Source of the DNA: Sphingomonadaceae bacterium 3R27E2-A | GTDB taxonomy: Bacteria; Pseudomonadota; Alphaproteobacteria; Sphingomonadales; Sphingomonadaceae | Length of the DNA: 64,000 bases | Direction: 5' to 3' | Assembly (NCBI GenBank): GCA_005503165.1 | Contig: SCNT01000003.1 | Location: 1 to 64,000, forward strand | Shown: positions 8,189 to 16,909 of the stretch, one piece after another | How positions within the stretch are numbered: position 1 is the first letter of the stretch | Layout: every line of letters begins with the position of its first letter | Notes under the pieces: model-generated | What the model was told of the DNA's origin: nothing | Seen by the model: only the letters and a program-made list of their open reading frames with translations | Databases searched by the model: none | Translations under genes and position numbers: made by a program

Positions 8189-8569
8189 CTATTTCTTCAT
8201 CGCCCCGTCGGCGCTCCAGATACCCGCGCCGCGCGTCGCGATGAACAAGAACAGGAAGCAATAGAGTGCGATCGTCTCGCCGCCATTGGCGATGGGGAAG
8301 GGGCTTTGCGTTCCGTGCGCGACCCAATAGCCGACCGCCGACATGCCGCTCGCGACGAACGCCGCGGGGCGGGTCATCGCGCCGATGACGATCATCGTCC
8401 CCGCAATCAGTTCGATCGCGCCCGCCGTCGTCAGCATCGGATTCAGCGGCATCGGGAAGGGAACCGGGAAGTTCAGGAGCTTCTGCACGCCGTGCGCGAG
8501 GAACAGCAGGCCCGCGACGATGCGCAGCAGCGCATAGGCCTGTTCGGTATAACCATCGAGAAATTTCAT
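8189..8569 (-). CDS. DoxX family membrane protein
   Basis: The 126-residue integral membrane protein has four predicted hydrophobic segments. The family pattern is clear: LLRIVAGLLFLAHGVQKL near the start, then AIELIAGTMIVIGAMTR and a final hydrophobic segment before GAGIWSADGAMKK. DoxX-type proteins are linked to redox or detoxification functions, but the specific role here cannot be read from sequence. The start at 8569 (MKFLDGYTEQ) follows a GGGGGAT Shine-Dalgarno-like stretch. The longer frame upstream has no membrane or family signal. It is transcribed divergently from the ECF41 operon. Confidence 0.85.
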   Translation of the reverse strand: MKFLDGYTEQAYALLRIVAGLLFLAHGVQKLLNFPVPFPMPLNPMLTTAGAIELIAGTMIVIGAMTRPAAFVASGMSAVGYWVAHGTQSPFPIANGGETIALYCFLFLFIATRGAGIWSADGAMKK

Positions 8570-8729
8570 GATCGATCCCCCTCTTGCGTTGAGCGAAGGC
8601 CATGATGCTAGCGCGTCGCGGGCGGACATCAACTCACATCCGGGGCGCGTTTCTTTATGCCAAGGTGCGGTTGATCCTCGGCCCGCGGACCGCGGCAAAA
8701 GCGGCGGCGACGAAAAAAATCGCGCGCCA

Positions 8730-8756
8730 TGTCACAGGCGCTGCGCGCCGCTCGTC
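8730..8756 (+). promoter_or_regulatory. ECF41 sigma-factor promoter
   Basis: TGTCACA (8730-8736), exactly 16 bases, then CGTC (8753-8756). This is the promoter signature described for ECF41 sigma factors (TGTCACA-N16-CGTC). It lies about 30 bases upstream of the decarboxylase gene whose operon ends with an ECF41 gene, so autoregulation is expected. It also rules out an ATG at 8729 as a translation start. Confidence 0.85.
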
Positions 8757-8782
8757 AAGCTTGCACAACCCAAGCAAAGGAC

Positions 8783-9247
8783 ATGATGATGACCAAGGTA
8801 ACCGACCCCTATGCCGCCGCCCCGCAGCTGATGAAGCAGTGGATGGCCGTCTCGATCGCCGCGCAGAACAGCCTCGAAGCGAGCCTGATCGAGCTGGTCA
8901 AGATCCGCGCCTCGATCCTCAACGGCTGCGCCAATTGCATCAACATGCACACGACCGAAGCGCGCGCGAAGGGCGAGACCGAACAGCGCATCTACCTGCT
9001 CGCCGCCTGGCACGAAGCCCCCGTCTATACCGACCGTGAGCGCGCCGCGCTCGCCTGGACCGACGCCTTGACCAGGCTGTCCGAAGGCCACACACAGAAG
9101 GCCGCCAAGGACGCGCTCGAAACGCATTTCACCCCGGAGGAACAGGTGAACCTGACCGTGATGATCAATGTCATCAACGGCTGGAACCGCATCGCGGTCG
9201 GCTTCGACCTCTGGTACGAAGGCGGCGCCCTGGTGAAGGCCGCCTGA
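8783..9247 (+). CDS. Carboxymuconolactone decarboxylase / AhpD-like protein
   Basis: The product is about 154 residues with the AhpD/CMD core: LIELVKIRASILNGCANCIN carries the CxxC redox pair (C-A-N-C), followed by H and MHTTEARAKG. Proteins of this type act as peroxidase-like reductases or decarboxylases, and the CxxC-H arrangement favours a redox role. Three in-frame ATG codons at 8783, 8786 and 8789 follow AAAGGAC. The exact start among them is uncertain, with 8786 or 8789 better spaced. The gene lies between its ECF41-type promoter and the ECF41 sigma gene, the configuration typical for this regulon. The physiological substrate is unknown. Confidence 0.88.
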   Translation: MMMTKVTDPYAAAPQLMKQWMAVSIAAQNSLEASLIELVKIRASILNGCANCINMHTTEARAKGETEQRIYLLAAWHEAPVYTDRERAALAWTDALTRLSEGHTQKAAKDALETHFTPEEQVNLTVMINVINGWNRIAVGFDLWYEGGALVKAA

Positions 9248-10122
9248 TGACGCCCGAGGGCATCCCCGGCACCGCGGACAATGCGGACGCGGCGGTTAGT
9301 TTCGACCCGCTGCGTCCGCTGCTCACCCGCGTCGCCTATCGCATGCTCGGCTCGGTCGCCGATGCCGAGGATGTGGTGCAGGATGCCTTCCTCCGCTGGC
9401 TCGCGACCGACCGCAGCGCGGTGCGCGAGCCCGCGGCGTTCCTGCGCCGCACGGTGACGCGGCTCTGTCTCGACCAGATCAAGTCGGCGCGCCGCCAGCG
9501 CGAGACCTATGTCGGCCCCTGGCTCCCCGATCCGCTGGTCGAGGAGGAGGAAGAGGACGATGTCACGCTGCCGCTGATGCTCGCGCTCGAACGGCTGTCG
9601 CCGCTCGAACGCGCCGCCTTCCTCCTCCACGACGTGTTCGGGGTCGCGTTCGAAGAGGTCGCGAAAACGATCGACCGCGATCCGGCCGCGACGCGCCAGC
9701 TTGCCGCGCGCGCGCGGACCCATGTCCGCGCGGCGCGCCCGCGCTACAAGCTCGAGAAGGAGAAGGGCCTCGAAATCGCCAATGCCTTTTTCGCCGCCTC
9801 GCGCAGCGGCGACATGGGCGCGCTCGGCGCGCTGCTTGCCGCCGACGTCGGCATGTGGGCCGACGGCGGCGGCAAGCGCCCGGCGGCCGCGATCCCGATC
9901 CTCGGCAAGGCGCTGGTGATGAAAGTGCATCGCAGCCTGGCGGTGCTGCTACGCAAATATGGCTCGACGCTCGTCCATGCGGGGATGATCAACGGCCTGC
10001 CGGGTTTCGTCACCCGCGAGGCCGACGGCGAATTCCAGACCACCGCGCTCGAAATCGAGGACGGCAAGATCACCGGCATCTATGTGATGCGCAACCCCGA
10101 CAAATTGCGCCATATGCATTAG
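9247..10122 (+). CDS. ECF41-family RNA polymerase sigma factor
   Basis: The 291-residue product has a sigma-2 region (AYRMLGSVADAEDVVQDAFL, residues about 31-50) and sigma-4 (LSPLERAAFLLHDVFGVAFE). It adds the C-terminal SnoaL-like extension that defines ECF41. All three hallmark motifs are present: WLPDPL in the linker, DGGGK in the extension and NPDKL near the C terminus. In characterised members the extension controls sigma activity directly instead of an anti-sigma factor. The start overlaps the decarboxylase stop (TGATG), so the pair is translationally coupled. Regulation is probably through the ECF41 promoter at 8730-8756. The inducing signal is not known. Confidence 0.93.
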   Translation: MTPEGIPGTADNADAAVSFDPLRPLLTRVAYRMLGSVADAEDVVQDAFLRWLATDRSAVREPAAFLRRTVTRLCLDQIKSARRQRETYVGPWLPDPLVEEEEEDDVTLPLMLALERLSPLERAAFLLHDVFGVAFEEVAKTIDRDPAATRQLAARARTHVRAARPRYKLEKEKGLEIANAFFAASRSGDMGALGALLAADVGMWADGGGKRPAAAIPILGKALVMKVHRSLAVLLRKYGSTLVHAGMINGLPGFVTREADGEFQTTALEIEDGKITGIYVMRNPDKLRHMH

Positions 10123-10163
10123 AGGCTGTGCAACATCGGCGCTTGCCGATAGTTGCGCCCTTG

Positions 10164-10670
10164 ATGCTGACCGTCGAAACCTTTGAAGCCGCGCCCTGGT
10201 CCGACCCGCTCGACTGGGAAGCGCGCGCCGCCGAAGCCGTCGCCGCCGCGCTCGCGCTCACGCCTTTCGCCGGCCTTGCCGACGCCGCGCCGCTGGTCGA
10301 GGTCGCGGTGCGGCTGACCGACGATGCCGAGGTCCAGACGCTCAACCGCGACTTTCGCGGCAAGGACAAGCCCACCAATGTCCTCTCCTTCCCGCAGGTC
10401 CAGCACGACCTGCTCGAAGGGCTGAGCAACAGCGACGATGGCGAGATATTGCTCGGCGACATCGTGCTGGCGCGCGAGACCTGCGTGCGCGAGGCTGCGG
10501 AGAAGGGCATTCCGCTGGCGGATCATGCGATGCACCTGATCGTGCACGGCACGCTGCACCTCGTCGGTTACGACCATATGGACGACGCGTCGGCGCATGC
10601 GATGGAGGCGCTCGAGGTGAAAGCGCTTGCATCGCTGGGCATCGCCAATCCATATGCGGACCGGGACTAA
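10164..10670 (+). CDS. ybeY: Endoribonuclease YbeY
   Basis: The 168-residue protein is the metal-dependent single-strand endoribonuclease involved in 16S rRNA 3' maturation and ribosome quality control. The zinc-binding signature HLIVHGTLHLVGYDH is intact near residue 128, and the preceding NRDFRGKDKPTNVLSFP block is typical. The ATG at 10164 was chosen; a TTG at 10161 is an alternative. The same frame stays open upstream but overlaps the sigma gene. A CorC-like gene follows after 19 bases, the common ybeY-corC order. phoH, often upstream, is absent here. Confidence 0.93.
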   Translation: MLTVETFEAAPWSDPLDWEARAAEAVAAALALTPFAGLADAAPLVEVAVRLTDDAEVQTLNRDFRGKDKPTNVLSFPQVQHDLLEGLSNSDDGEILLGDIVLARETCVREAAEKGIPLADHAMHLIVHGTLHLVGYDHMDDASAHAMEALEVKALASLGIANPYADRD

Positions 10671-10689
10671 CAGGGAAAAGCCAAGCCAC

Positions 10690-11625
10690 ATGCCCGACGA
10701 GCAGGGGTCTTCGAACCGATCGGAAGAGGACAGTAGATCCGGCCTGTGGGCCGGAATCCGGACTTTGCTGTTCGGCGGCGACAAGGAGCCGTCGCTGCGC
10801 GAGCAGATCGAAGAGGTCATCGACGAGGCCGAGGAAGAGGGGCAAGACCGGCGCGGCAGCAGCGTCGTCGGCGACCTTTCCCCGATCGAGCGCAAGATGC
10901 TGCGCAACCTCCTCCACTTCGGCGAGCAGACCGTCGACGACGTCGCGGTACCGCGCGGCGAGATTATCGCCATCGACGAGAGTGCGAGTTTCGACGAGGT
11001 CGTCGCTCTATTCGCCGAGGCCGGGCACAGCCGCCTGCCGGTCTATCGTGAGAGCCTCGACGAGGTCGTCGGCATGATCCACGTCAAGGACGTCTTCGCG
11101 GTGCTTGCCGAAAAGCGTGCGCCGCCGCCGCTGATCGACCTGATCCGCCAGCCGCTCTATGTCCCGCAGTCGATGGGCGTGCTCGACCTGCTCGCCGACA
11201 TGCGCGCGCAGCGGACCCATCTTGCGATCGTCATCGACGAATATTCGGGGACCGAGGGGCTCGTCACCATCGAGGACCTGGTCGAGGAAATCGTCGGCGA
11301 GATCGAGGATGAGCATGACGACGAGCCGACCGCGCTTTTCGCGCGGGGTGACGACGGCTGCTGGGACGCCGATGCGCGCGCCGAGCTCGACGACATCGGC
11401 GAGGCGATCGATGCGCGGCTCGCCGAGGTCGAGGAAGATGTCGACACGCTCGGCGGCCTCGCCGCGGTGCTCGCGGGCCATGTCCCCGAAGTCGGCGAGA
11501 TCCTGGCGCATCCGAGCGGCTGGCGCATCGAGGTGACCGAGGCCGACGAGCGCCGCGTCCACCGCCTGCGCCTGCATCCGCCGGTCGTCGTCGAACTCGA
11601 AGCGCCTTCGGAGACGGGCGACTAG
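10690..11625 (+). CDS. CorC/HlyC-type CBS-domain protein
   Basis: The 311-residue protein has an acidic N terminus and a pair of CBS domains (from about VPRGEIIAIDESASFDEVVA through IDEYSGTEGLVTIEDLVEEI). The C-terminal transporter-associated CorC_HlyC domain begins near CWDADARAELDDIGEAIDAR. There are no N-terminal transmembrane helices, so it is the cytosolic CorC form rather than the membrane CNNM form. The family is tied to Mg/Co efflux or cation homeostasis. The start at 10690 lies 19 bases after ybeY and begins MPDEQGSSNRSEEDSRSGLW. An lnt gene, which often follows, is not present. Confidence 0.88.
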   Translation: MPDEQGSSNRSEEDSRSGLWAGIRTLLFGGDKEPSLREQIEEVIDEAEEEGQDRRGSSVVGDLSPIERKMLRNLLHFGEQTVDDVAVPRGEIIAIDESASFDEVVALFAEAGHSRLPVYRESLDEVVGMIHVKDVFAVLAEKRAPPPLIDLIRQPLYVPQSMGVLDLLADMRAQRTHLAIVIDEYSGTEGLVTIEDLVEEIVGEIEDEHDDEPTALFARGDDGCWDADARAELDDIGEAIDARLAEVEEDVDTLGGLAAVLAGHVPEVGEILAHPSGWRIEVTEADERRVHRLRLHPPVVVELEAPSETGD

Positions 11626-11637
11626 GTCTCCCGGTCC

Positions 11638-12357
11638 CTAATCCGGCTTCACATTGACCACGTTATAGCGCAGCGCCTCTTCCATCGTCAGGCAGCGCCG
11701 GGTGGATCTGTCTTCGGCGGTCGCGACCGCTTTCTGCCGGTACATGATGTCCGAAAGCAGATCGCGCGACACGTCGAGGCGGATCAGCAGGTCATTGTCT
11801 TCAGTCGCCAACAGCGCCGCCTCGCGCTCGACGTCGCTGATCAGTTCGGTCGTCGATTCGGCGCCCAGCGCGACGCTCGACTGGATCGCATTCTGGTCGC
11901 TCGTCATCGTGAACATATGCACCATGAAATGGCCGCCCGGATCGATCGTCCGCGCGCGACCGCCCATGAAGACGAAATTGCACGCACTGAAACAGGTCCA
12001 ACCCGACGGGATGCGCGTCACCATCTGTCGGTCCTTGCTGAACTTGCGGATCAGCAGGCCCGCGGCATTGCCGGCGCGCGCGTCGCCGCCCGGCGAACGG
12101 ATCCAGATTTCGCTGATCGCCGGATTGTCCTGGAGCACTTGCTCGAGCCGCGCCGGAAGCCCGCTGTCGACCCGCCCTTCCGCCAGCAGCACCGTCTCGC
12201 CGCTACGCTGGAACGGCGTCAGCACCATCTTCTTGTAATCGGACCAGTTGGGGTTCGCCGGACACGTCGGATTGTCGGGGTCCATTCCCGGCGGCGTTGC
12301 GGCGGTGGAGGCCAGCATCGCGGCGAGGCAGGCAAGTGATCTGATCCAGCGGCGCAT
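11638..12357 (-). CDS. Exported ClpP-like (COG3904-type) protein
   Basis: The product is about 239 residues with an N-terminal export signal (MRRWIRSLACLAAMLASTAA). The core resembles ClpP-class periplasmic proteins: IWIRSPGGDARAGNAAGLLI, then TCFSACNFVFMGGRARTID, where the serine in FSAC is the likely nucleophile, and HFMVHMF, where a histidine fits the catalytic position. Activity as a periplasmic serine peptidase is inferred from these motifs. The start at 12357 is chosen at the signal peptide; the frame upstream lacks any signal. It is convergent with the CorC gene and divergent from the 12506 gene. Confidence 0.7.
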   Translation of the reverse strand: MRRWIRSLACLAAMLASTAATPPGMDPDNPTCPANPNWSDYKKMVLTPFQRSGETVLLAEGRVDSGLPARLEQVLQDNPAISEIWIRSPGGDARAGNAAGLLIRKFSKDRQMVTRIPSGWTCFSACNFVFMGGRARTIDPGGHFMVHMFTMTSDQNAIQSSVALGAESTTELISDVEREAALLATEDNDLLIRLDVSRDLLSDIMYRQKAVATAEDRSTRRCLTMEEALRYNVVNVKPD

Positions 12358-12505
12358 GCGGCCATCCTCGACTGCGGCGGTCCTGTCCGCCGGCGACGCC
12401 ATTTTAGGCGAGGCGCGGCGCCAAGACAATCTGTGACTCGGGTCATTGGCCAAACTTGCGGCTCCTGCCATTCGGGCCTAGCCTTTTGCACGGGGGGAGT
12501 CGGAC

Positions 12506-13543
12506 ATGGCCGCGCTGCGACAGATATCGGTGTTCGCCGTCATCGGCGCGTTGCTGCTCGCAGGTGCGGCCGGCGCCGCGCAGGGCGAGGACGACAAGGC
12601 CTATGTGCCCCCGCCCTTGGCCGAACCGCCGCTGCCGGATTTCCCGGCCCGCCCGCAACTCGATACCGCGAGCTATCCCGACTGCCGCGAGGCTTATCGC
12701 CAGATCGATGCGCCGTTCGACAAGGCCGCGGCGATCAGCCGCTGTACCGTGGCGATCGATGCCTATTACAATGACCGGATGCTGCCTTATCGCGAGGCGA
12801 TGATCCGCTACCAGGATGCGCTGTCGTCGCTCTATTCGACCAGGGTCGGCGGCAATATGCGCTATTCGGCCGCGACGCAGGACCGCTTCTACAAACAGGT
12901 CATGGCCGAACATGCGGCGTCCGATCCCGAGGGCGCGAACCTCGCACCCTATCGCGCGATCGAGGCGCAATATCAGACCGACCGCGCCTATCTCGCCGAT
13001 CGTTTCTGCTTCAACACCGGCTGCAACGGCTATCCCGTGCCGGCGGCCGTCGCTGCCGCGCCGGGCCCGGCCGTGGCCGAAGGCAGGAACGGCGACGACG
13101 TCAAGCGTGCGGACGCCGGCAAGGCGGAGCCCAGGAAATGCAAGAAGGCACGCAAGCGCGGCGGCGTGATCGGCGGGCTGATCGGCAGCGTCGCCGGCAG
13201 CGCCGCGGGCCTCGATGGTGTCGGTACCGTGCTCGCGGGCGCGTTCGGCGCGGTGCTGGTCGGCGAGATCGCGTGCCAACTCGACGAAAAGGAACAGAAG
13301 GCGGCGGCAGAGGCGACCATTGCGGTCACGAAGCAGGAAGAGGTCGGCGCGACCGCCAAATGGGTCAGCCCGACGCGCGAAGGCGTGTCGGGCTCATCGA
13401 CGATCACCGCGCTCAACACCGAACCCAATGGCAGCAAATGCCTGTCGATCACCGACATCGCGATCATCGAGGGCGAGGAAACGCGCGTGTCGAAGCGCAT
13501 GTGCCGCAAGAAAGCCGGCGAGCCCTATAGCATCATGGCCTGA
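12506..13543 (+). CDS. Exported glycine-zipper protein
   Basis: The 345-residue product has a signal peptide (residues 1-24, ending AGAAQ) after a good GGGGGAG ribosome-binding site. Residues 55-160 are helical and rich in Tyr/Arg with scattered Cys (CREAYRQID, SRCTVAIDAYY). A basic KCKKARKRGG stretch leads into a glycine-zipper (GGVIGGLIGSVAGSAAGLDG and GTVLAGAFGAVLVGEIACQL), like 17-kDa surface antigen zippers. The C-terminal 60 residues are a beta-like domain with two Cys. Outer-membrane or envelope location is likely. The function is unknown. It does not appear to be in an operon with the glycosyltransferase, although only 45 bases separate them. Confidence 0.75.
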   Translation: MAALRQISVFAVIGALLLAGAAGAAQGEDDKAYVPPPLAEPPLPDFPARPQLDTASYPDCREAYRQIDAPFDKAAAISRCTVAIDAYYNDRMLPYREAMIRYQDALSSLYSTRVGGNMRYSAATQDRFYKQVMAEHAASDPEGANLAPYRAIEAQYQTDRAYLADRFCFNTGCNGYPVPAAVAAAPGPAVAEGRNGDDVKRADAGKAEPRKCKKARKRGGVIGGLIGSVAGSAAGLDGVGTVLAGAFGAVLVGEIACQLDEKEQKAAAEATIAVTKQEEVGATAKWVSPTREGVSGSSTITALNTEPNGSKCLSITDIAIIEGEETRVSKRMCRKKAGEPYSIMA

Positions 13544-13588
13544 CGCCGGGCGTTGCCTTTGCGCGGCGACGCGGTTAGCGGAGGCCGG

Positions 13589-14743
13589 ATGGACGTTTCA
13601 GGCCTCCGCATCGCGCTGTTCAGCGGCAATTACAACATGACCGTCGACGGCGCGAACAAGGCGCTCAACCGGCTCGTGGGCTATCTCCTCAGCAGAGGCG
13701 CGGCGGTGCGCGTCTATTCGCCGACCGTCCCCCATCCCGATTTCGAACCCACCGGCGACCTGGTCAGCGTGCCGTCGATGCCGATCCCGAACCGCCCCGA
13801 ATATCGCATCCCGCTGCATTTCTCGAGCCGGGTGCGCGAGGATCTGACCGCCTTTGCGCCGAACGTCATGCATATCTCCAGCCCCGACCGCGTCTCGCGC
13901 CAGGCGGCGGCGTGGGCGCGGCGGCGCAAGCTGCCCGTTGCCTGCTCGGTGCACACGCGCTTCGAGACCTATTTCCGCTATTACAACCTGTCCTTCGTCG
14001 AGCCGATCATCGTCGCCTGGCTGCGCAAGCTCTATCGCAAGTGCGATGCGCTGATCGCGCCGTCCGAAAGCTTCGCGCAGGTGCTGCGCGAGCAGCGGAT
14101 GAACTACGACATCGGTATCTGGACGCGCGGGGTCGAGCGCGAGATATTCAATCCCTCCCGCCGCGACATGAGCTGGCGGCGAAGCTGGGGCATTGCCGAC
14201 GATGTCCCCGTGATCGCCTTCCTCGGCCGGCTGGTGATGGAAAAGGGGCTCGACGTCTTTGCCGACGCGATCGACCAGCTCCAGCGCCGCAAGGTCGGGC
14301 ATGAGGTCGTGGTGATCGGCGAGGGCCCCGCAGGCGACTGGTTCGAATCGCGGCTGCCCGACGCCAAGTTCGTCGGCTTCCAGGGCGGCGAGGATCTCGC
14401 GCGCGCGCTCGCCTCCTGCGATGTCTTTTTCAATCCCTCGGTGACCGAAACCTTCGGCAACGTCACGCTCGAGGCGATGGCGTGCGGGCTGCCGGTGGTT
14501 GCGGCGCGCGCGACGGGCAGTGCCAGCATCGTCAAGGACAAGGTCACCGGCTATCTCGTCGCGCCGGGGTCGATCACCGGCTTCGCCGATCACCTGCAGC
14601 GCTATTGCCAGGACGATATGCTGCGCGGATCGCACGGCGCCGCGGCGCTCGCCGAGAGCCACAATTATGAGTGGGACGCGATCAACCAGGCTGTCGCCGA
14701 TACGTATATCCGGCTGATCCGGCAAAAGCAGCGGCGGGGATAG
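13589..14743 (+). CDS. GT4-type glycosyltransferase
   Basis: The 384-residue GT-B glycosyltransferase has an N-terminal acceptor domain beginning LRIALFSGNYNMTVDGANKA, with SVHTRFETYFRYYN mid-protein. Its C-terminal donor domain has the GT4 signature: VIAFLGRLVMEKGLDVFADA, VIGEGPAGDW and the E-x7-E element TETFGNVTLEAMACGLPVV. It resembles alpha-mannosyl or sulfoquinovosyl transferases acting on membrane lipids, but donor and acceptor cannot be read from sequence. The start at 13589 follows AGCGGAGG. It lies 3 bases upstream of rarA and is probably co-transcribed. Confidence 0.87.
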   Translation: MDVSGLRIALFSGNYNMTVDGANKALNRLVGYLLSRGAAVRVYSPTVPHPDFEPTGDLVSVPSMPIPNRPEYRIPLHFSSRVREDLTAFAPNVMHISSPDRVSRQAAAWARRRKLPVACSVHTRFETYFRYYNLSFVEPIIVAWLRKLYRKCDALIAPSESFAQVLREQRMNYDIGIWTRGVEREIFNPSRRDMSWRRSWGIADDVPVIAFLGRLVMEKGLDVFADAIDQLQRRKVGHEVVVIGEGPAGDWFESRLPDAKFVGFQGGEDLARALASCDVFFNPSVTETFGNVTLEAMACGLPVVAARATGSASIVKDKVTGYLVAPGSITGFADHLQRYCQDDMLRGSHGAAALAESHNYEWDAINQAVADTYIRLIRQKQRRG

Positions 14744-14746
14744 GCC

Positions 14747-16063
14747 GTGGCCGGCGACCTGTTCGGCGACGACGATCCAGCGCCAGCCGGTACGCCCGCG
14801 GCGGGCGCGCCGCTTGCCGAACGGCTGCGCCCGAAAACGCTCACCGAGGTCGTCGGGCAGGAGCATCTGACCGGCGCCGAGGGCGCGATCGGACGCATGG
14901 TCGCTGCGGGCCAACTCTCGTCGATGATCCTCTGGGGACCGCCGGGCACGGGCAAGACGACGATCGCGCGGCTGCTCGCCGAGGCGGTGGGCATGCGCTT
15001 CGCGCCGCTGTCGGCGGTGTTCTCCGGCGTCGCCGACCTCAAGAAGGCCTTTGCCGATGCCGAGAAGATGGCAGCGGCGGGCAAAAGAACCCTGCTCTTC
15101 GTCGACGAAATCCATCGCTTCAATCGCGCACAGCAGGACGGTTTCCTGCCCTATGTCGAGCGCGGCACCGTGGTGCTCGTGGGGGCGACGACCGAGAACC
15201 CCAGCTTTGCGCTCAACGCGGCACTTCTCAGTCGCGCGCAGGTGCTCGTCCTGCGCCGCCTCGACGAGCAAGCGATGGCGACGCTGCTCGATCGCGCCGA
15301 GGCCGAGGTCGGCAAGCCGCTTCCGCTGACCGACGCGGCGCGCGAGGCACTCACCGCCAGCGCCGACGGCGACGGTCGTTTTCTGCTGAACCAGGTCGAG
15401 ACCCTGTCCGCGGCGGGCATCGCCGGGCCGCTCGATCCCGCGGCGCTGGCGCAGCTGCTCCACCGCCGCATGCCGGTCTACGACAAGGACCGCGACGGCC
15501 ATTACAATCTGATCTCGGCGCTGCACAAGGCGCTGCGCGGCTCGGACCCGCAGGCCGCGCTCTATTATATGGCGCGCATGCTCGTCGCGGGCGAGGAACC
15601 GCTCTATGTGCTGCGCCGCCTCGTCCGTTTCGCGAGCGAAGATGTCGGGCTCGCCGACCCGCAGGCGCTGGTGCAATGCCTCGCCGCCAAGGACGCCTAC
15701 CAGTTCCTCGGCTCGCCCGAGGGCGAGCTCGCGATCGTGCAGGCGTGCCTCTATCTCGCGACCGCGCCCAAATCGAACGCCGCCTATGCCGCGCAGAAAG
15801 CAGCCTTCGCCTCGGCGCGCGAGACCGGCAGCCTCGCGCCGCCCGCCAACATCCTCAACGCCCCGACCAGGTTGATGAAGGAATTGGGCTACGGCGCGGG
15901 CTATGAATATGACCATGACGCCGAGGGGGGCTTTTCGGGCGCCGATTACTGGCCCGAGGAGATGGGTCCGCAGACCTATTACCGCCCGACCGACCGCGGC
16001 TTCGAAAAACGCATCGCCGAACGCATCGCCTGGTGGGACGAGCAAAGGAAAGCGCGGGGTTAG
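14747..16063 (+). CDS. rarA: Replication-associated recombination protein A
   Basis: The 438-residue AAA+ ATPase of the RarA/MgsA/WRNIP1 family acts at stalled replication forks. It has Walker A GPPGTGKTTIARLLAEAVG, Walker B LLFVDEIHRFN, sensor 1 GATTENPSF, and the C-terminal MgsA tetramerisation region (RRLVRFASEDVGLADPQAL and LNAPTRLMKELGYGAGYEYD). The start is GTG at 14747 (AGDLFGDDDP); the N-terminal FGDD stretch is typical of the alphaproteobacterial form. The gene is complete and directly follows the glycosyltransferase. A repeat element begins at its stop codon. Confidence 0.95.
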   Translation: MAGDLFGDDDPAPAGTPAAGAPLAERLRPKTLTEVVGQEHLTGAEGAIGRMVAAGQLSSMILWGPPGTGKTTIARLLAEAVGMRFAPLSAVFSGVADLKKAFADAEKMAAAGKRTLLFVDEIHRFNRAQQDGFLPYVERGTVVLVGATTENPSFALNAALLSRAQVLVLRRLDEQAMATLLDRAEAEVGKPLPLTDAAREALTASADGDGRFLLNQVETLSAAGIAGPLDPAALAQLLHRRMPVYDKDRDGHYNLISALHKALRGSDPQAALYYMARMLVAGEEPLYVLRRLVRFASEDVGLADPQALVQCLAAKDAYQFLGSPEGELAIVQACLYLATAPKSNAAYAAQKAAFASARETGSLAPPANILNAPTRLMKELGYGAGYEYDHDAEGGFSGADYWPEEMGPQTYYRPTDRGFEKRIAERIAWWDEQRKARG

Positions 16064-16065
16064 GG

Positions 16066-16286
16066 CGGTCTTTGGGGTGAGGAGCGGACATTTGGCCCTC
16101 TTCCCTTGAGGGGAGAGGATAGCGCAGCTTGCTCCGTCAGGAGCTAGCGAGGCTTGGAGAGGGGCCTGGCCGCCAGCGGGCGGAAACCCCTCTCAACTCC
16201 GGCTAGGCAGCAAGCTGCCGAGCCTGCGTATCTCTCCCCTGAAGGGGAGAGAGCATAACCTTCAGCGTCCGCTTCCGCCCGAAGGC
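16066..16286. repeat. MITE-like palindromic intergenic element, copy 2
   Basis: The outer ends are GGGCGGTCTTTGGGGTGAGG followed by AGCGGACAT, and at the other side GCGTCCGCTTCCGCCCGAAGG. The core is palindromic, with CCTCTTCCCTTGAGGGGAGAGG (16097-16118, written in pieces: CCTCTTCCC and GGGGAGAGG) and TCTCTCCCC/GGGGAGAGA (16231-16252). It fills the gap between rarA and the PilZ gene and reaches to within six bases of the PilZ stop. Confidence 0.7.
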
Positions 16287-16291
16287 CGCCC

Positions 16292-16909
16292 TCATCCCTG
16301 AAAATGGCGGATGCTCTCCATATCGGCACGCCCCAGCGGCTCGGTGAGCCACAGCCCGCCGCGTCCGCTGCGCGACCAGCGGACGATCGCTTGACGCCGG
16401 ATGCCGCCGGGAAGGACGAGTTCGAGCGCCTTGCCGACCTCGAAATGGCCGTCGCCATGCACGAAACCCGCACCGCTCTGCGACAGGTCGGCGAGTTCGA
16501 TGTCGCTGACCGCGCCGTCGGTGATCAGTTGCGCACGCGTGTGCAGCGGCAGGCGCGGGGCGCGATAGTCGCCCGACTGCTGTTCGGCGGCGAGCTGGCG
16601 CAACACCTCGCTCCCGTCGACCGCGGCATCGAAGGCCACGCCGCACTTGCCCGCCTCGCACCAGGCGACGCGGCCGTGAATCACGACCGTTTCGGACAGC
16701 GCTATCTCAAGCCGTTCGCCCACGGTCACGGGCACCTCGACCGCGAGCATCATGCCGCCGTCGGACATGTTGCGCACGCGCCAAAGCCCCGCGTCGCCGT
16801 CGCGCGTTACCTTCGCGATGCGCCACACGGTGCGATAGCGGTCGCCGCCGCGGCGGTCGCTTTCCACATCCTGTTCGTCTCCCGGGGGAGAGAAGCGGGG
16901 TTCGATCAT
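16292..16909 (-). CDS. Double PilZ-domain protein
   Basis: The 205-residue cytosolic protein has two PilZ-like modules. The first (about residues 20-95) contains DRYRTVWRIAK and NMSDGGMMLAVEVPVTVGE, ending RVAWCEAGKCGVAF. The second (about 115-195) contains PRLPLHTRAQL, DLSQSGAGFVHGDGHFEVGK and IVRWSRSGRGGLWL. PilZ domains bind cyclic-di-GMP through an RxxxR plus D/NxSxxG pattern. Both halves retain the xxSxxG motif, and the N-terminal arginine cluster is best preserved in module 1. A diguanylate cyclase is encoded at 44033 but is not linked. The region 16910-17167 upstream holds no recognisable feature. Confidence 0.8.
   Translation of the reverse strand: MIEPRFSPPGDEQDVESDRRGGDRYRTVWRIAKVTRDGDAGLWRVRNMSDGGMMLAVEVPVTVGERLEIALSETVVIHGRVAWCEAGKCGVAFDAAVDGSEVLRQLAAEQQSGDYRAPRLPLHTRAQLITDGAVSDIELADLSQSGAGFVHGDGHFEVGKALELVLPGGIRRQAIVRWSRSGRGGLWLTEPLGRADMESIRHFQG

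Noticed and set aside
7909..8264. Open frames within the palindromic element after the DUF6607 gene
   Set aside because: They are made of repeated hairpin sequence and run the same way in every copy of the element; not coding.
8729..8782. Upstream ATG that would lengthen the decarboxylase by 18 residues
   Set aside because: It lies inside the ECF41 promoter, upstream of the expected transcription start.
13598..16045. 815-codon open frame on the minus strand
   Set aside because: It runs opposite to the glycosyltransferase and rarA, both with intact motifs. Its product is Arg/Gly/Ala-rich with no domain.
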